From assembly GCF_000011245.1 (NCBI RefSeq), contig NC_004193.1:846501-910500 (forward strand): a DNA stretch of 64,000 nt. The letters are read 5' to 3'. Each line of letters begins with the position of its first letter. Position 1 is the first letter of the stretch. Both the position numbers and the translations under genes were made by a program. The notes under the pieces are model-generated. The model saw nothing but the letters and a program-made list of their open reading frames with translations, searched no databases and was not told the origin of the DNA. This DNA comes from Oceanobacillus iheyensis HTE831 (GTDB lineage Bacteria > Bacillota > Bacilli > Bacillales > Amphibacillaceae). Positions 17,448-27,083 of this stretch are shown here, in pieces.

Positions 17448-18770
17448 TTATTGGACTTTTTCAAAAAAGTTGGGCAGATAATCTTTATGTGCTTCTAACA
17501 TTTCATTGAGAATTTTCTTAGCGATCGTATCTGATGGAACAAGGGGATTAATCGTCATTGCTAAAAGTGCTTTATTATAATCACCAGAAACAGCGGAATC
17601 TGCCGCTATCCTTTCGAAAGACTTGATCTGACTGACCAACCCTTGAACTGCTACAGGAAGCTCATCCATGATAATTGGTTTTGGACCTTCTTTTGTAATC
17701 ACACAGCTTATTTCTACCGCAGACTCATAAGGGATACTTTGAATTGCACCACGATTTATTGTATTTACTGGCTGAATATCTCTCCGATCATTATAAATAG
17801 AATCTATTAAACTACATGCAGCCTCACTATAGTATGCTCCACCTCGCTTCTCTAATTGAGGTGGTTTAATTGATAGAGTCGGGTCTTTATACAGCTCAAA
17901 TAACTCATCTTCTAATTTTTTTACTACCTCTGCACGAGTACCGCTTGATACGGCATTTTCTTTTTCATTGTCAAGCATCTCATCTGTTTTAAAATAATAA
18001 CGATGGTATGGACATGGAAGGACTCCTAGGGCTTCAATAAAGGAGGGTTCCCATCCCAGGTCAACAATATTTTCCATAGTACCAGTGGAATTAGTCTCTG
18101 TCATTCGTTTTAATACATCAGAAGTAGTTTCTTTTCCGTCTACATAAATATGTAAACCGAAGACCATATGGTTGAGTCCAGCAAAGTCTATTTCTACTCG
18201 ATGTGGCTCCACTTCTAAAAAGTTTGCAACCATCATCTTCATCCCTATAGGAACATTGCACAGACCAATAACTTTTTTCCAATTGCTATGTCTTAGCACA
18301 GCTTCAGTGACCATTCCGGCAGGATTTGTGAAGTTAATTAACCAAGCATTTGGACATTGTTCTTCCATATCTTTGACGATATCTAGAATGACAGGAATCG
18401 TTCGAAGTCCTTTAAATAACCCACCTGGTCCATTTGTTTCTTGACCAATTACTCCATATTCTAAAGGTATTCTCTCATCTTTTGCCCTTGCTTCCAGTTG
18501 GCCAACCCGAAATTGTGTGGTTACAAAATCTGCGTTCTTAAGTGCTTCTTTTCGGTCAAGTGTCAGATGAATATTGATAGGGACATTTGCTTCTTTTACC
18601 ATTCTTTTTGCTAGATCACCTACAATTTCTAACTTTTCTTTTCCTGCTTCAATATCTACAAGCCAGATTTCATTGACGGGTAATTCATCATAACGCTTAA
18701 TAAATCCTTCTATAAGTTCAGGGGTGTAGCTTGACCCTCCACCTATAGTGACAATTTTTATTCCGTTCAT
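17448..18770 (-). CDS. GH4 6-phospho-beta-glucosidase
   Basis: NAD- and metal-dependent phospho-glycosidase of 440 residues. It has the N-terminal Rossmann motif [12 protein letters not shown], the NFTNPAG stretch, the metal-binding Cys in GLCNVP and the His in GLNHMVFG. These enzymes split phosphorylated disaccharides after PTS uptake. Relatives act on cellobiose-phosphate (LicH, CelF) or chitobiose-phosphate (ChbF). The adjacent AA10 gene makes chitobiose-phosphate attractive, but no cellobiose/chitobiose PTS genes lie nearby. Divergent from an RpiR regulator that probably controls it. Confidence 0.88.
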   Translation of the reverse strand: MNGIKIVTIGGGSSYTPELIEGFIKRYDELPVNEIWLVDIEAGKEKLEIVGDLAKRMVKEANVPINIHLTLDRKEALKNADFVTTQFRVGQLEARAKDERIPLEYGVIGQETNGPGGLFKGLRTIPVILDIVKDMEEQCPNAWLINFTNPAGMVTEAVLRHSNWKKVIGLCNVPIGMKMMVANFLEVEPHRVEIDFAGLNHMVFGLHIYVDGKETTSDVLKRMTETNSTGTMENIVDLGWEPSFIEALGVLPCPYHRYYFKTDEMLDNEKENAVSSGTRAEVVKKLEDELFELYKDPTLSIKPPQLEKRGGAYYSEAACSLIDSIYNDRRDIQPVNTINRGAIQSIPYESAVEISCVITKEGPKPIIMDELPVAVQGLVSQIKSFERIAADSAVSGDYNKALLAMTINPLVPSDTIAKKILNEMLEAHKDYLPNFFEKVQ

Positions 18771-18791
18771 AAAATGAAAACATCCCTTCTA

Positions 18792-18824
18792 ATAATTTAA
18801 AATTATCAAAATATGATTTATAAT
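18792..18824 (+). promoter_or_regulatory. Candidate RpiR operator and promoter
   Basis: ATAATTT-A-AAATTAT (18792-18806) is a perfect inverted repeat in the divergent GH4/rpiR spacer. TATAAT at 18819-18824 is a -10 for the regulator gene, and the repeat covers the matching -35 position. Control by the RpiR protein is inferred. Confidence 0.45.
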
Positions 18825-18860
18825 AAACTTACATACTAAAGAGAAATGGCGAGTGAATGA

Positions 18861-19592
18861 ATGATGTTTTCCAATAAAAAAATTAGTGAGTTTTCCGATT
18901 TAGAGTTCGCTTTATATAATTTTATTGTCACACATCCAGAAAAGGTGATTTATATGCGTATTCGGGATTTGGCAAATGAAACGCATGTTTCACCAACTAG
19001 TATTTTAAGGTTTTGTAGAAAACTAGGATTCGATGGATTTACTGAATTTAAAGTTCAATTAAAAATCTATATAAATCAAACGGAAAAATTAAGTTTTATT
19101 CATTCAACTACCACATTAACCGAATACTTAGAACGTACAATGCAACATGACTATGATCAGCGAATTCGCATGATTTCTCAATCTATTGCTGCTGCAGAAA
19201 CAATTATTTTCATTGGAATAGGAACATCGGGTATTTTAGCGGAATATGGTTCTAGGTATTTTTCAGCCTTAAAAAAGTTTTCACTGTATATAAAAGACCC
19301 CTTTTTTCCCATGTACACTTCTCCACTGAAAAATAGCATTGCTATAGTATTATCAGTATCTGGGGAAACGGAAACCATCATCAATCTTACTAATCGAGCA
19401 AAGGAAGAGGGAACAAAAGTAATTAGTATAACGAATTATCCCGACTGTACGTTGGCAAAACTATCTGATTACAATCTTTCTTATTTTGTTTCCACAGAGT
19501 ATAGAGAATCATTTAATTTGACTACGCAAATACCTGTCATTCATTTATTAGAAAGCCTAGCTAAAGAAACGTATAAATATATTCATACGTAA
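18861..19592 (+). CDS. RpiR/MurR-family transcriptional regulator
   Basis: A 243-residue sugar-phosphate-responsive regulator. The N-terminal helix-turn-helix (about residues 15-75) has RIRDLANETHVSPTSILRFCRKLGF. A SIS domain follows with FIGIGTSGILAEY and LSVSGETETIINL, which bind phosphosugars. Diverges from the GH4 gene, its probable target, across a 90-base spacer with a palindrome. Start taken at the first ATG of an ATG ATG pair. Confidence 0.9.
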   Translation: MMFSNKKISEFSDLEFALYNFIVTHPEKVIYMRIRDLANETHVSPTSILRFCRKLGFDGFTEFKVQLKIYINQTEKLSFIHSTTTLTEYLERTMQHDYDQRIRMISQSIAAAETIIFIGIGTSGILAEYGSRYFSALKKFSLYIKDPFFPMYTSPLKNSIAIVLSVSGETETIINLTNRAKEEGTKVISITNYPDCTLAKLSDYNLSYFVSTEYRESFNLTTQIPVIHLLESLAKETYKYIHT

Positions 19593-19815
19593 ATCTACAA
19601 ATAGTTAAGCGCTTATATTTAACTTATATGAGATAACCAACTGTTGTAAATGTATATACGATGTTTTGTTTTTTGTTCCATCAAGTTGGGAGCTGTTTCA
19701 AAGTAGGAACAGGGTGTACCTTATAAGCTTATTAGATTTATACGTTCACATAAGTAGTAGTACTACACTTAAATAACAGAATTTTTATAAATTAATTTTG
19801 GAATGGGGGATACAT

Positions 19816-21537
19816 ATGACTGACAAAATCATTGATTGGATGTATCCGAATCCACTTTATTTACATCCAGAAGAACCTTTAAAACGTGCGCTTCACATTT
19901 TATTGGAAAATAATCTGACAGAAATAGCAGTAGTAGAAAATCAGAAATGGAAAGGGATAATTAAATTACAGGATGTGGTCCAAAAAGATAATGATGAAAA
20001 AGTTAGCTCATTTATAAGGAGTTGTGATCGAGTGGCTTCTGCTGACTTACTAATAGATAAGCTTCAAGATATCCCTACATATATTGTTAATGATGAAGGA
20101 GAATTAATAGGAGAAATTACAGGTAAGGAATGGCTTCATTATCATACAACGATAACGAAAGAATTAAAGCAAAAAGAAGAAATGTTACATTTATACGAAA
20201 TGGTATTTGATACTGCATACGAAGGGTTGACTGTGGTAGATGATAAAGGGATTATTCGCTTATTTAATGAAGCATATAGTAGATATGTAAAAGTACCTAC
20301 AGAAGAAGCAATTGGAAAAGATGCTGCATTAATTATTGAAAATACTCGATTACCTGTGGTGCTAAAAACAGGTGTACCAGAACGCAGTCAAGCTCATCGA
20401 TTACAAGGTCAGAATCTTGTCGTACATCGAATTCCTATATGGAAAGACAATAAAGTGGTTGCTGCAGCAGGCATCTTGGTTTATGAAGGGGTATCTGAAA
20501 TATATCAAGTTATCGATCAGATGGAAGAATTAGATAAGACAAAGCATAGTAAGTTTACTAAAGATCCCAATAAAAAAAATTCACTGACTCGATTTGAAGA
20601 TTTACTAGGTGATAGCCCGTGTTTTACGAAAACTAAGAAAATAGCTAGAAAAGCTTCGCAATCAAAAGCACCGGTCTTAATAACAGGGGAGAGCGGAGTT
20701 GGGAAAGATATTGTTGCCCAAGCGATTCATAATGAGAGTCCGATAACTAGAGGAAGATTTATAAGCGTAAATTGTGCCGCTATTCCAGAAGCACTATTAG
20801 AATCTGAATTGTTCGGTTACAGTTCGGGAGCATTTACTGGCGCAGAAAAAGGAGGAAAACCTGGAAAGATAGAATTAGCTCATAAGGGGACGCTTTTTCT
20901 AGATGAAATAGGTGATATGCCATTAACCATGCAAGCTAAAATTTTACGTGTTATTCAAGAAAAAAGTGTGGAAAGAGTAGGAAGTAATCATCAATCAAAT
21001 ATCGATTTCAGGTTGATAACCGCTACAAATAAAGACATCAAGCAAATGGTTCATGAAGGTACGTTTCGAGAAGATTTATATTATCGTTTGTATGTAATAC
21101 CTATTCATATTCCTTCTTTACGCGAGAGGGCGGAGGATATCCCAATCATTGTTTCCCATAAAATAGCCGAATTAAATAATGAATATGGTGATAGAAAAAC
21201 GATTGATCAATTAGTAGTCCAATGGATGTATACTCAACCATGGAAAGGAAACATTAGGGAGCTTATCAATTTTTTAGAACGATTATATGTGTTGTCGGAA
21301 TCCCAACATATGACATTAGATAATTTACCTGATGATATTGATGACAAACAACGCTTATCATCGTATAACTTTTTAGCGAATAAAAAAGTAGCGGAATCAT
21401 TATCGGAAGAAGAAGAGAGAGATCGTATAAAAGAAACATTAGAACATGTAAAAGGCAATAAAACAAAGGCTGCAAAATTATTAGGAATATCGCGTGCTAC
21501 ACTCTATAATAAACTATCTCGTTATACACTTGAATAA
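19816..21537 (+). CDS. Sigma-54-dependent activator with CBS and PAS domains
   Basis: Enhancer-binding protein of 573 residues. N-terminal CBS-like pair (about 1-115) comes first, then a PAS domain (about 125-235, with FDTAYEGLTVVDDKG). The AAA+ domain has Walker A GESGVGKD, the sigma-54 contact loop ESELFGYSSGAFTGA, FLDEIGDMP and an Arg-finger region. A Fis-type helix-turn-helix (KTKAAKLLGISRATLYNKL) ends the protein. The start at 19816 is favoured by the GGGGGA site before it over the in-frame ATG at 19798. It almost certainly drives the sigma-54 promoter at 21629, just downstream. The PAS and CBS domains suggest a metabolite or nucleotide signal. Confidence 0.93.
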   Translation: MTDKIIDWMYPNPLYLHPEEPLKRALHILLENNLTEIAVVENQKWKGIIKLQDVVQKDNDEKVSSFIRSCDRVASADLLIDKLQDIPTYIVNDEGELIGEITGKEWLHYHTTITKELKQKEEMLHLYEMVFDTAYEGLTVVDDKGIIRLFNEAYSRYVKVPTEEAIGKDAALIIENTRLPVVLKTGVPERSQAHRLQGQNLVVHRIPIWKDNKVVAAAGILVYEGVSEIYQVIDQMEELDKTKHSKFTKDPNKKNSLTRFEDLLGDSPCFTKTKKIARKASQSKAPVLITGESGVGKDIVAQAIHNESPITRGRFISVNCAAIPEALLESELFGYSSGAFTGAEKGGKPGKIELAHKGTLFLDEIGDMPLTMQAKILRVIQEKSVERVGSNHQSNIDFRLITATNKDIKQMVHEGTFREDLYYRLYVIPIHIPSLRERAEDIPIIVSHKIAELNNEYGDRKTIDQLVVQWMYTQPWKGNIRELINFLERLYVLSESQHMTLDNLPDDIDDKQRLSSYNFLANKKVAESLSEEEERDRIKETLEHVKGNKTKAAKLLGISRATLYNKLSRYTLE

Positions 21538-21540
21538 ACA

Positions 21541-21586
21541 TGTCAAATTAGGCAGTTTTGACATTGAGTGTCTATACAATTTGACA
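21541..21586 (+). promoter_or_regulatory. Upstream activator sites for the sigma-54 regulator
   Basis: TGTCAAA at 21541-21547 and TTTGACA at 21557-21563 form an inverted repeat, and a third TTTGACA stands at 21580-21586. They lie about 45-90 bases before the -24/-12 promoter, the usual distance for an enhancer-binding protein. Binding by the adjacent activator is inferred. Confidence 0.6.
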
Positions 21587-21628
21587 ATATAATACCTTGA
21601 ATGTAGGGGAAGTGACTTCAATTTGAGT

Positions 21629-21644
21629 TGGCATGCTTTTTGCA
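21629..21644 (+). promoter_or_regulatory. Sigma-54 (-24/-12) promoter
   Basis: TGGCAT-GCTTT-TTGCA has GG at 21630-21631 and GC at 21642-21643, with the required 10 bases between. It lies between the activator gene and the acyl-CoA dehydrogenase ribosome site (AAGGAGG). Confidence 0.88.
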
Positions 21645-21672
21645 TGTATATAATTGGAAGGAGGTTTTAAGA

Positions 21673-23325
21673 ATGAAACTTACTGATAAGAGATCTTTGT
21701 TCCCTGATGAAAGGGGATTAGAAGTAGACAGCTATTCAATCAATTTAAATGAAGACGAACAACTAATTTCTAAAACGATACATCAATTAGTGGAAGAGAA
21801 AATTTTGCCTAATATGGACCAATTAGAAGATCATGACTATACGTTACAGAAAAAGAGAATGAAAGAAGTTGGACAATTAGGGTTAATGGGTGCAGAAGTC
21901 CCGGAAGAATATGGTGGACTTGAAGCTGGAAAACGAATGTCTGGCATTATTGCAGAAAAAATGGGATATGCTGCTTCCTTCAGTGTAGCATTTAATATTC
22001 ACTCTGGTGTTGGTACGTTACCGTATGTTTATTTCGGCAATGAGGCTCAAAAAAATCAATATTTACCAAAACTTGCTTCAGGTGAATGGGTTGGAGCATA
22101 TGCATTAACAGAACCAAATGCCGGATCAGATGCATTGGCTTCCAAAACGACAGCAAAATGGAATGACGAGAACCAGACATGGACTATCAATGGAGAGAAG
22201 CAATGGATTACAAATGCACATATTGCAAATGTATATGTGGTATTTGCGAATACAGAACAAGGTATTACGGCCTTTATTGTTGAAAGAACATTTAAAGGGG
22301 TATCTATAGGGCCTGAAGAGAAGAAATTAGGTATCAAAGGTTCATCCACAGCGACATTAATTTTAGAGGATGTAGAATTAGATTCTGCACAAGTTCTAGG
22401 TGAAGTTGGAAAAGGTCATCGTATCGCATTAAATATACTAAATCTAGCAAGATTGAAAATTGCTTTCTCCAACATAGGCATGTCGAAACAAGCACTAGAA
22501 TTTGCTATTAAATATGGTAAAGACCGTCAACAGTTTGGCAAAAATATTGTTGAGTTTGGATTAATCCAAGAAAAAATAGCAAATATGGCTACAGCTATCT
22601 ATAAGTCAGAGTGTACGGCATACTACACTGCTAGTTTGCTTGATCGACAATTGATAGATAATGGTAAAGAAAATTTTATTTCATCGCTTGCTCGTTTTTC
22701 TATGGATTGTTCCATCAACAAAGTGCTCGCATCTGAATCGCTTGATATGATAGTAGATGAGGCATTACAAATCCATGGTGGATATGGTTATATGCAAGAA
22801 TATGAGGTAGAAAGATTATATCGCGATTCGAGGATCAATCGATTGTTTGAAGGAACATCTGAAATCAATCGTTTAACAATTGCGAAATCATTTTTAAAAC
22901 AGTACGATGAAGAGAAACTAAATGAAGAGATAAGATTAGAGCAAAGTGTATACATTCGACAAGGGATAATATTATTAAACAAAATGTTGAAAGCGGTTAC
23001 TTCAAGTGATAGGGAAACAAAACAAATGTATCAAGGGGTAATTGCGGATACAGTGATGGATGTATATGCAATGAAAACAGCTGAGATGAATAGTGATCAC
23101 TCCGAAGTAACGAAGCATATGACTCAAATTATATTAGAAGAGAATTTACAACGAATTCTTGAAAGAACCAAACGTATCATTGTAGCTCTAGAGGGTGATG
23201 ATTTAGAAAAAAGCCGTTATTTAGATGAAATTAAGGATTTATTAATTCCTGATTTTATTAATATCTACGAAGCAAAGGAGAATATTGCTAAATCACTAAT
23301 AAGAAAAGGGGGATATTATGTCTAA
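21673..23325 (+). CDS. Acyl-CoA dehydrogenase (valine/branched-chain catabolism)
   Basis: FAD enzyme of 550 residues that should oxidise isobutyryl-CoA or a related acyl-CoA. The core domain contains AYALTEPNAGSDA (flavin and substrate binding), QIHGGYGYMQEYEVERLYRD and the catalytic region FEGTSEINR. A C-terminal extension of about 150 residues resembles FadE-type enzymes. The start at 21673 follows AAGGAGG; the longer frame from 21628 would begin inside the sigma-54 promoter. It overlaps mmsB by 8 bases. Context with mmsB and mmsA makes valine breakdown the probable pathway. Confidence 0.88.
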   Translation: MKLTDKRSLFPDERGLEVDSYSINLNEDEQLISKTIHQLVEEKILPNMDQLEDHDYTLQKKRMKEVGQLGLMGAEVPEEYGGLEAGKRMSGIIAEKMGYAASFSVAFNIHSGVGTLPYVYFGNEAQKNQYLPKLASGEWVGAYALTEPNAGSDALASKTTAKWNDENQTWTINGEKQWITNAHIANVYVVFANTEQGITAFIVERTFKGVSIGPEEKKLGIKGSSTATLILEDVELDSAQVLGEVGKGHRIALNILNLARLKIAFSNIGMSKQALEFAIKYGKDRQQFGKNIVEFGLIQEKIANMATAIYKSECTAYYTASLLDRQLIDNGKENFISSLARFSMDCSINKVLASESLDMIVDEALQIHGGYGYMQEYEVERLYRDSRINRLFEGTSEINRLTIAKSFLKQYDEEKLNEEIRLEQSVYIRQGIILLNKMLKAVTSSDRETKQMYQGVIADTVMDVYAMKTAEMNSDHSEVTKHMTQIILEENLQRILERTKRIIVALEGDDLEKSRYLDEIKDLLIPDFINIYEAKENIAKSLIRKGGYYV

Positions 23326-24217
23326 GATCGGATTTATTGGATTAGGAAACATGGGGTTACCGATGTCTATTGGTTTAATGAACAGTGGATATGAGGTCAT
23401 AGGCTTTGATGTTAACGAGGAAAGATCGCTGCTTTTTAAAAAGTCTGGAGGAAATATTGCTCTTTCGAGTGCTGACTTAGTTGCAGAAAGTGATGTAATT
23501 CTTACTAGTTTGCCATCGAATAAAGCAGTGGAAGCTGTATATCTGAATAAAGGTGGATTGCTTGATCATTGTAATTCTTCACAAGTAGTGATTGATACAA
23601 GCACGGTCGCTCCTGAGTTAAATCAGCAATTGGAGGCTTCCTTGTCAGAAAGATCAATCCCATTTTTAGCAGCTCCGGTTAGTGGTGGAGTGGTTGGTGC
23701 AGAAAACCAAACTTTAACGGTGATGGTTGGAGGAAAAGAAGAAACTTTTCAAAAAGTGAAAGATATTCTGAACGTTATTGGAGGAAATGTCTTTCATGTT
23801 GGAGAACAAATAGATAAAGGAACTACAGTAAAGCTTATCAATAATCTATTGATTGGGTTTTATACTGCAGGAGTAAGTGAAGCACTTCAAATTGCTAATC
23901 AAAAAGATATCGATTTAAACGATTTATTTTCGATGATGAATGTTAGCTATGGACAAAGTCGAATATATGAAAGAAACTATAAAACGTTTATAGAACCAAA
24001 TGATTTTAATCCAGGGTTTGCATTAAAGTTATTAAGAAAAGATTTAGAGTTTGCTATGGAAGTAGCGGACAATAATCAATTAGACTTGCCAATTAGTAAA
24101 TCGTTACTAGATTTGTATAGGAATTTAGAACATCAAGGATATGGGGATCAAGATATGGCAGTACTTTATAAATATCTGAAAGATACTATTGATCAAAATA
24201 AGGAGGCGACGACATGA
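23318..24217 (+). CDS. mmsB: 3-hydroxyisobutyrate dehydrogenase
   Basis: NAD-dependent beta-hydroxyacid dehydrogenase of 299 residues converting 3-hydroxyisobutyrate to methylmalonate semialdehyde. The N-terminal signature [12 protein letters not shown] is followed by the substrate motif [15 protein letters not shown] and the catalytic Lys in TVKLINNLL. Second gene of the sigma-54 operon; ATGA overlap with the next gene. Confidence 0.92.
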   Translation: MSKIGFIGLGNMGLPMSIGLMNSGYEVIGFDVNEERSLLFKKSGGNIALSSADLVAESDVILTSLPSNKAVEAVYLNKGGLLDHCNSSQVVIDTSTVAPELNQQLEASLSERSIPFLAAPVSGGVVGAENQTLTVMVGGKEETFQKVKDILNVIGGNVFHVGEQIDKGTTVKLINNLLIGFYTAGVSEALQIANQKDIDLNDLFSMMNVSYGQSRIYERNYKTFIEPNDFNPGFALKLLRKDLEFAMEVADNNQLDLPISKSLLDLYRNLEHQGYGDQDMAVLYKYLKDTIDQNKEATT

Positions 24218-25674
24218 TTAGTTCTGAAACAAAACACATGCAAAATTATATTAATGGGAAATGGGTAGATGCCAAAAGCGGGAAGCAAGAAGTGATTCCT
24301 AATCCCGCAACAGGAGAAACAATAGCTACGGTGACTATCTCTGATGTAGAAGATGTAGATATGGCTGTTGCCGCGGCAAAAGAAGTATTTCCAGAATGGT
24401 CAGACATTCCTGTACCAAATCGTACAAGGTATTTACTCGATTATTGGAAGTTACTACAAGATAATAAAGAAGAGTTAGCTAAGATCATTACGTTAGAAAA
24501 TGGAAAATCACTGAGAGATGCACAAGGTGAGGTACAACGAGGAATTGAAGTGGTAGAATTAGCTACTTCTACTCCATCTATGATGATGGGCGATGCATTA
24601 CCTAGTATTGCTAAAGGTATAGACGGTTCAATATGGCGTTATCCTTTAGGAGTTGTAGCAGGTATTACGCCTTTTAATTTTCCGATGATGGTTCCACTTT
24701 GGATGTTCCCTTTAGCTATTGCGTGTGGAAATACGTTTGTATTAAAGACTTCAGAAAGAACACCAATATTAGCAGAAAGACTCGTTGAATTATTCTATGA
24801 AGCTGGATTTCCAAAAGGAGTTTTAAATTTAGTCCATGGCGGAAAAGAAGTCGTTAATCGTTTCTTAACACATCCAGATATTGAAGCGGTTTCCTTTGTT
24901 GGTTCAGAGCCTGTGGCTAAACATGTTTATCAAACTGGAACTGCCCATGGGAAACGTGTTCAAGCTTTGGCTGGAGCAAAAAATCATGCAGTAGTAATGC
25001 CTGATTGCGACGTAGAAAAAACAATTCAGGGAGTTCTTGGAGCAGCGTTTGGAAGTAGTGGAGAAAGATGTATGGCTTGTTCCGTTGTTGCGGTAGTAGA
25101 TGATATAGCTGATGAATTTTTAGAGAAGTTAGTAAAAGAAACAAAAAAACTTCGAGTTGGCGATGGAATGGATGACAGTAATTTTATCGGACCAGTTATT
25201 CGGGAATCCCATAAGGAGCGTGTACTCAGTTACATCGATTCTGGTGTAGATGAAGGAGCACATCTTTTAGTTGATGGAAGAAAAATTAAAGAAGAAACTC
25301 CAGATGGTTATTATGTGGGAGCAACGATTTTTGATCATGTAACCCAAGATATGAAAATTTGGCAAGATGAGATTTTTGCACCAGTTTTAAGTGTCGTACG
25401 TGTGTCAGATTTGGAGGAAGGTATTCGGGTGACGAATCAATCAAAATTTGCTAATGGAGCTGTAATTTATACGAATAGCGGCAAATCTGCTCAACAGTTT
25501 CGTAATAGAATAGATGCAGGCATGATCGGGGTAAATGTTAATGTTCCTGCTCCAATGGCTTTCTTCTCATTTGCAGGAAATAAAGCATCATTTTACGGTG
25601 ATCTAGGAACAAATGGAAAAGATGGGGTACAATTCTATACGCGTAAAAAAGTAGTTACTGAAAGATGGTTTTAA
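24214..25674 (+). CDS. mmsA: Methylmalonate-semialdehyde dehydrogenase (CoA-acylating)
   Basis: Aldehyde dehydrogenase family enzyme of 486 residues, oxidising methylmalonate semialdehyde to propionyl-CoA. It shows [19 protein letters not shown], the [14 protein letters not shown] stretch that marks MMSDH, and the catalytic Cys in [10 protein letters not shown]. The C-terminus ([19 protein letters not shown]) is also typical. Its ATG overlaps the mmsB stop (ATGA). Last gene of the valine operon. The alternative iolA role (inositol) is unlikely here because the neighbours are valine genes. Confidence 0.93.
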   Translation: MISSETKHMQNYINGKWVDAKSGKQEVIPNPATGETIATVTISDVEDVDMAVAAAKEVFPEWSDIPVPNRTRYLLDYWKLLQDNKEELAKIITLENGKSLRDAQGEVQRGIEVVELATSTPSMMMGDALPSIAKGIDGSIWRYPLGVVAGITPFNFPMMVPLWMFPLAIACGNTFVLKTSERTPILAERLVELFYEAGFPKGVLNLVHGGKEVVNRFLTHPDIEAVSFVGSEPVAKHVYQTGTAHGKRVQALAGAKNHAVVMPDCDVEKTIQGVLGAAFGSSGERCMACSVVAVVDDIADEFLEKLVKETKKLRVGDGMDDSNFIGPVIRESHKERVLSYIDSGVDEGAHLLVDGRKIKEETPDGYYVGATIFDHVTQDMKIWQDEIFAPVLSVVRVSDLEEGIRVTNQSKFANGAVIYTNSGKSAQQFRNRIDAGMIGVNVNVPAPMAFFSFAGNKASFYGDLGTNGKDGVQFYTRKKVVTERWF

Positions 25675-25697
25675 ATCTAGAGAATAACTAAAATTGA

Positions 25698-25729
25698 TGG
25701 GAGAGGTCATTTCTGTATGACCTCTCCCA
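25698..25729. terminator. Hairpin between mmsA and the opposing hydrolase
   Basis: TGGGAGAGGTCA (25698-25709) pairs perfectly with TGACCTCTCCCA (25718-25729). T tails are weak, but the convergent position supports termination on both strands. Confidence 0.65.
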
Positions 25730-25756
25730 CTATTATAGTACGTGTAGCCGGTTTAT

Positions 25757-26797
25757 TTAATTAAAATAGGATTCTACTAAATCAGCTTTAACGTCATCTA
25801 ATTTCTTATATTGATAGTTTGGTTTTTTATCTTTATCGATAACAATAGAACGAACTCCTTCATAAAAATCAGTTGATTTTAAGAAGTTCTTCGCAAGTAT
25901 TAAATCCATATCAAAGCAAGCTTCTAATGATTTATCTTTTCCTCTTCGTAATTGCTCCAAGGTAACTTTCAAGGAGATAGGTGATTTCGATAATAATAGT
26001 TGTTTAGTTTTGTTGGCAAAATCACTATCCGTACTCTCTAAAGATGTAATAATCTCTTCTAAAGTAGAATGAGAAAAATATTCATCGATTTCAGAATGAT
26101 GATTTTCTAAGCTACTTTGGCCTGGTGATGCAGTAAATTTCTGTACAATACTATCGATTGTTTGGTTGATATTTGTCTCGCTTGTCCAATCTTTTTCCGT
26201 AATTTCATGGATGAATGTATCTAAGGTATCGGTTTTGATATAGTGATCTGCAGCATTTGCATAAATCGCGTCAGACCCAGATATAACAGATGCTGATAAG
26301 GCAAGATAATAACCAATTTTTCCAGGAGCTTGATTAAAAAAGTAGGATGCTCCAACGTCTGGGAAAAAGCCAATATTCATCTCTGGCATCGCCCATTTTG
26401 TTCTTTCTGTTACAATACGATGACTAGCCCCATATGTGAGACCAACTCCTCCTCCCATCGTTACACCATCTAAAATGGCTAATATAGGTTTAGGATAATG
26501 ATAAATAAGTGCATCTGTTTCGTATTCTAGTTGGAAAAACTGAATTGCTTGTTGGTATTTAGATTCATTCTCTTTTGCTTGATAAAGTGTTTTGATGTCT
26601 CCCCCAGCACAAAATCCTTTTGGTCCATTTCCTGAAAATAGGATAAATTTAATATTAGAGTCATTTTTCCATGCGGTTAACTGTTGATGAATTAATTCAA
26701 TCATTCGTTGAGATAAGGAATTAATCGCTTTTGGTCGATTTAACTCTATGGTTCCAATACCATTTTTTTCACTAAACAATACAACATCTTGTTCCAT
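25757..26797 (-). CDS. 3-hydroxyisobutyryl-CoA hydrolase
   Basis: Crotonase-fold protein of 346 residues expected to release CoA from 3-hydroxyisobutyryl-CoA. It carries FSGNGPKGFCAGGDIKTLY and DGVTMGGGVGLTYGASHR (oxyanion loops) and MPEMNIGFFPDVGASYF, a hydrolase-specific pattern. The long C-terminus matches the HIBCH subfamily, which is longer than simple enoyl-CoA hydratases. It supplies the step just before mmsB but is transcribed on its own, toward the sigma-54 operon. No separate enoyl-CoA hydratase for the preceding step is in the window. Confidence 0.9.
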   Translation of the reverse strand: MEQDVVLFSEKNGIGTIELNRPKAINSLSQRMIELIHQQLTAWKNDSNIKFILFSGNGPKGFCAGGDIKTLYQAKENESKYQQAIQFFQLEYETDALIYHYPKPILAILDGVTMGGGVGLTYGASHRIVTERTKWAMPEMNIGFFPDVGASYFFNQAPGKIGYYLALSASVISGSDAIYANAADHYIKTDTLDTFIHEITEKDWTSETNINQTIDSIVQKFTASPGQSSLENHHSEIDEYFSHSTLEEIITSLESTDSDFANKTKQLLLSKSPISLKVTLEQLRRGKDKSLEACFDMDLILAKNFLKSTDFYEGVRSIVIDKDKKPNYQYKKLDDVKADLVESYFN

Positions 26798-26999
26798 TTC
26801 AATCTCTCCTTCATTCTTCGATTCTCAGATAACGCTTACATAATCAAAAATCTATCTTTATTTAATCATCTATTCTAAGTATTCTATCATTTATATTGTA
26901 CCATTCATTATTATAAAGGGAAACTTGATAGGTAATTGCCGTTTGTTGAATTTTAGTTAAGACGGGTAGTGTATGCATGATTGTCATTTATTCTCCAAT

Positions 27000-27042
27000 A
27001 AATTAATATCATTGTATGAGAATGATTAATTTATACTATAAT
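27000..27042 (+). promoter_or_regulatory. Inverted repeat overlapping the oxidoreductase promoter
   Basis: AAATTAATATCATT (27000-27013) faces AATGATTAATTT (27021-27032), a 12-bp repeat with a two-base bulge. It is followed directly by TATAAT (27037-27042). The repeat covers the -35 area, so a regulator probably binds here; its identity is unknown. Confidence 0.45.
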
Positions 27043-27083
27043 GGGGAACAAAATACATAGAATGTAATAGAAAGAGGGATAAG

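Noticed and set aside
27015..27032. Fur box before the oxidoreductase gene
   Set aside because: TGAGAATGATTAATT matches the 15-base Fur consensus only in part, and the larger bulged inverted repeat explains the sequence better.
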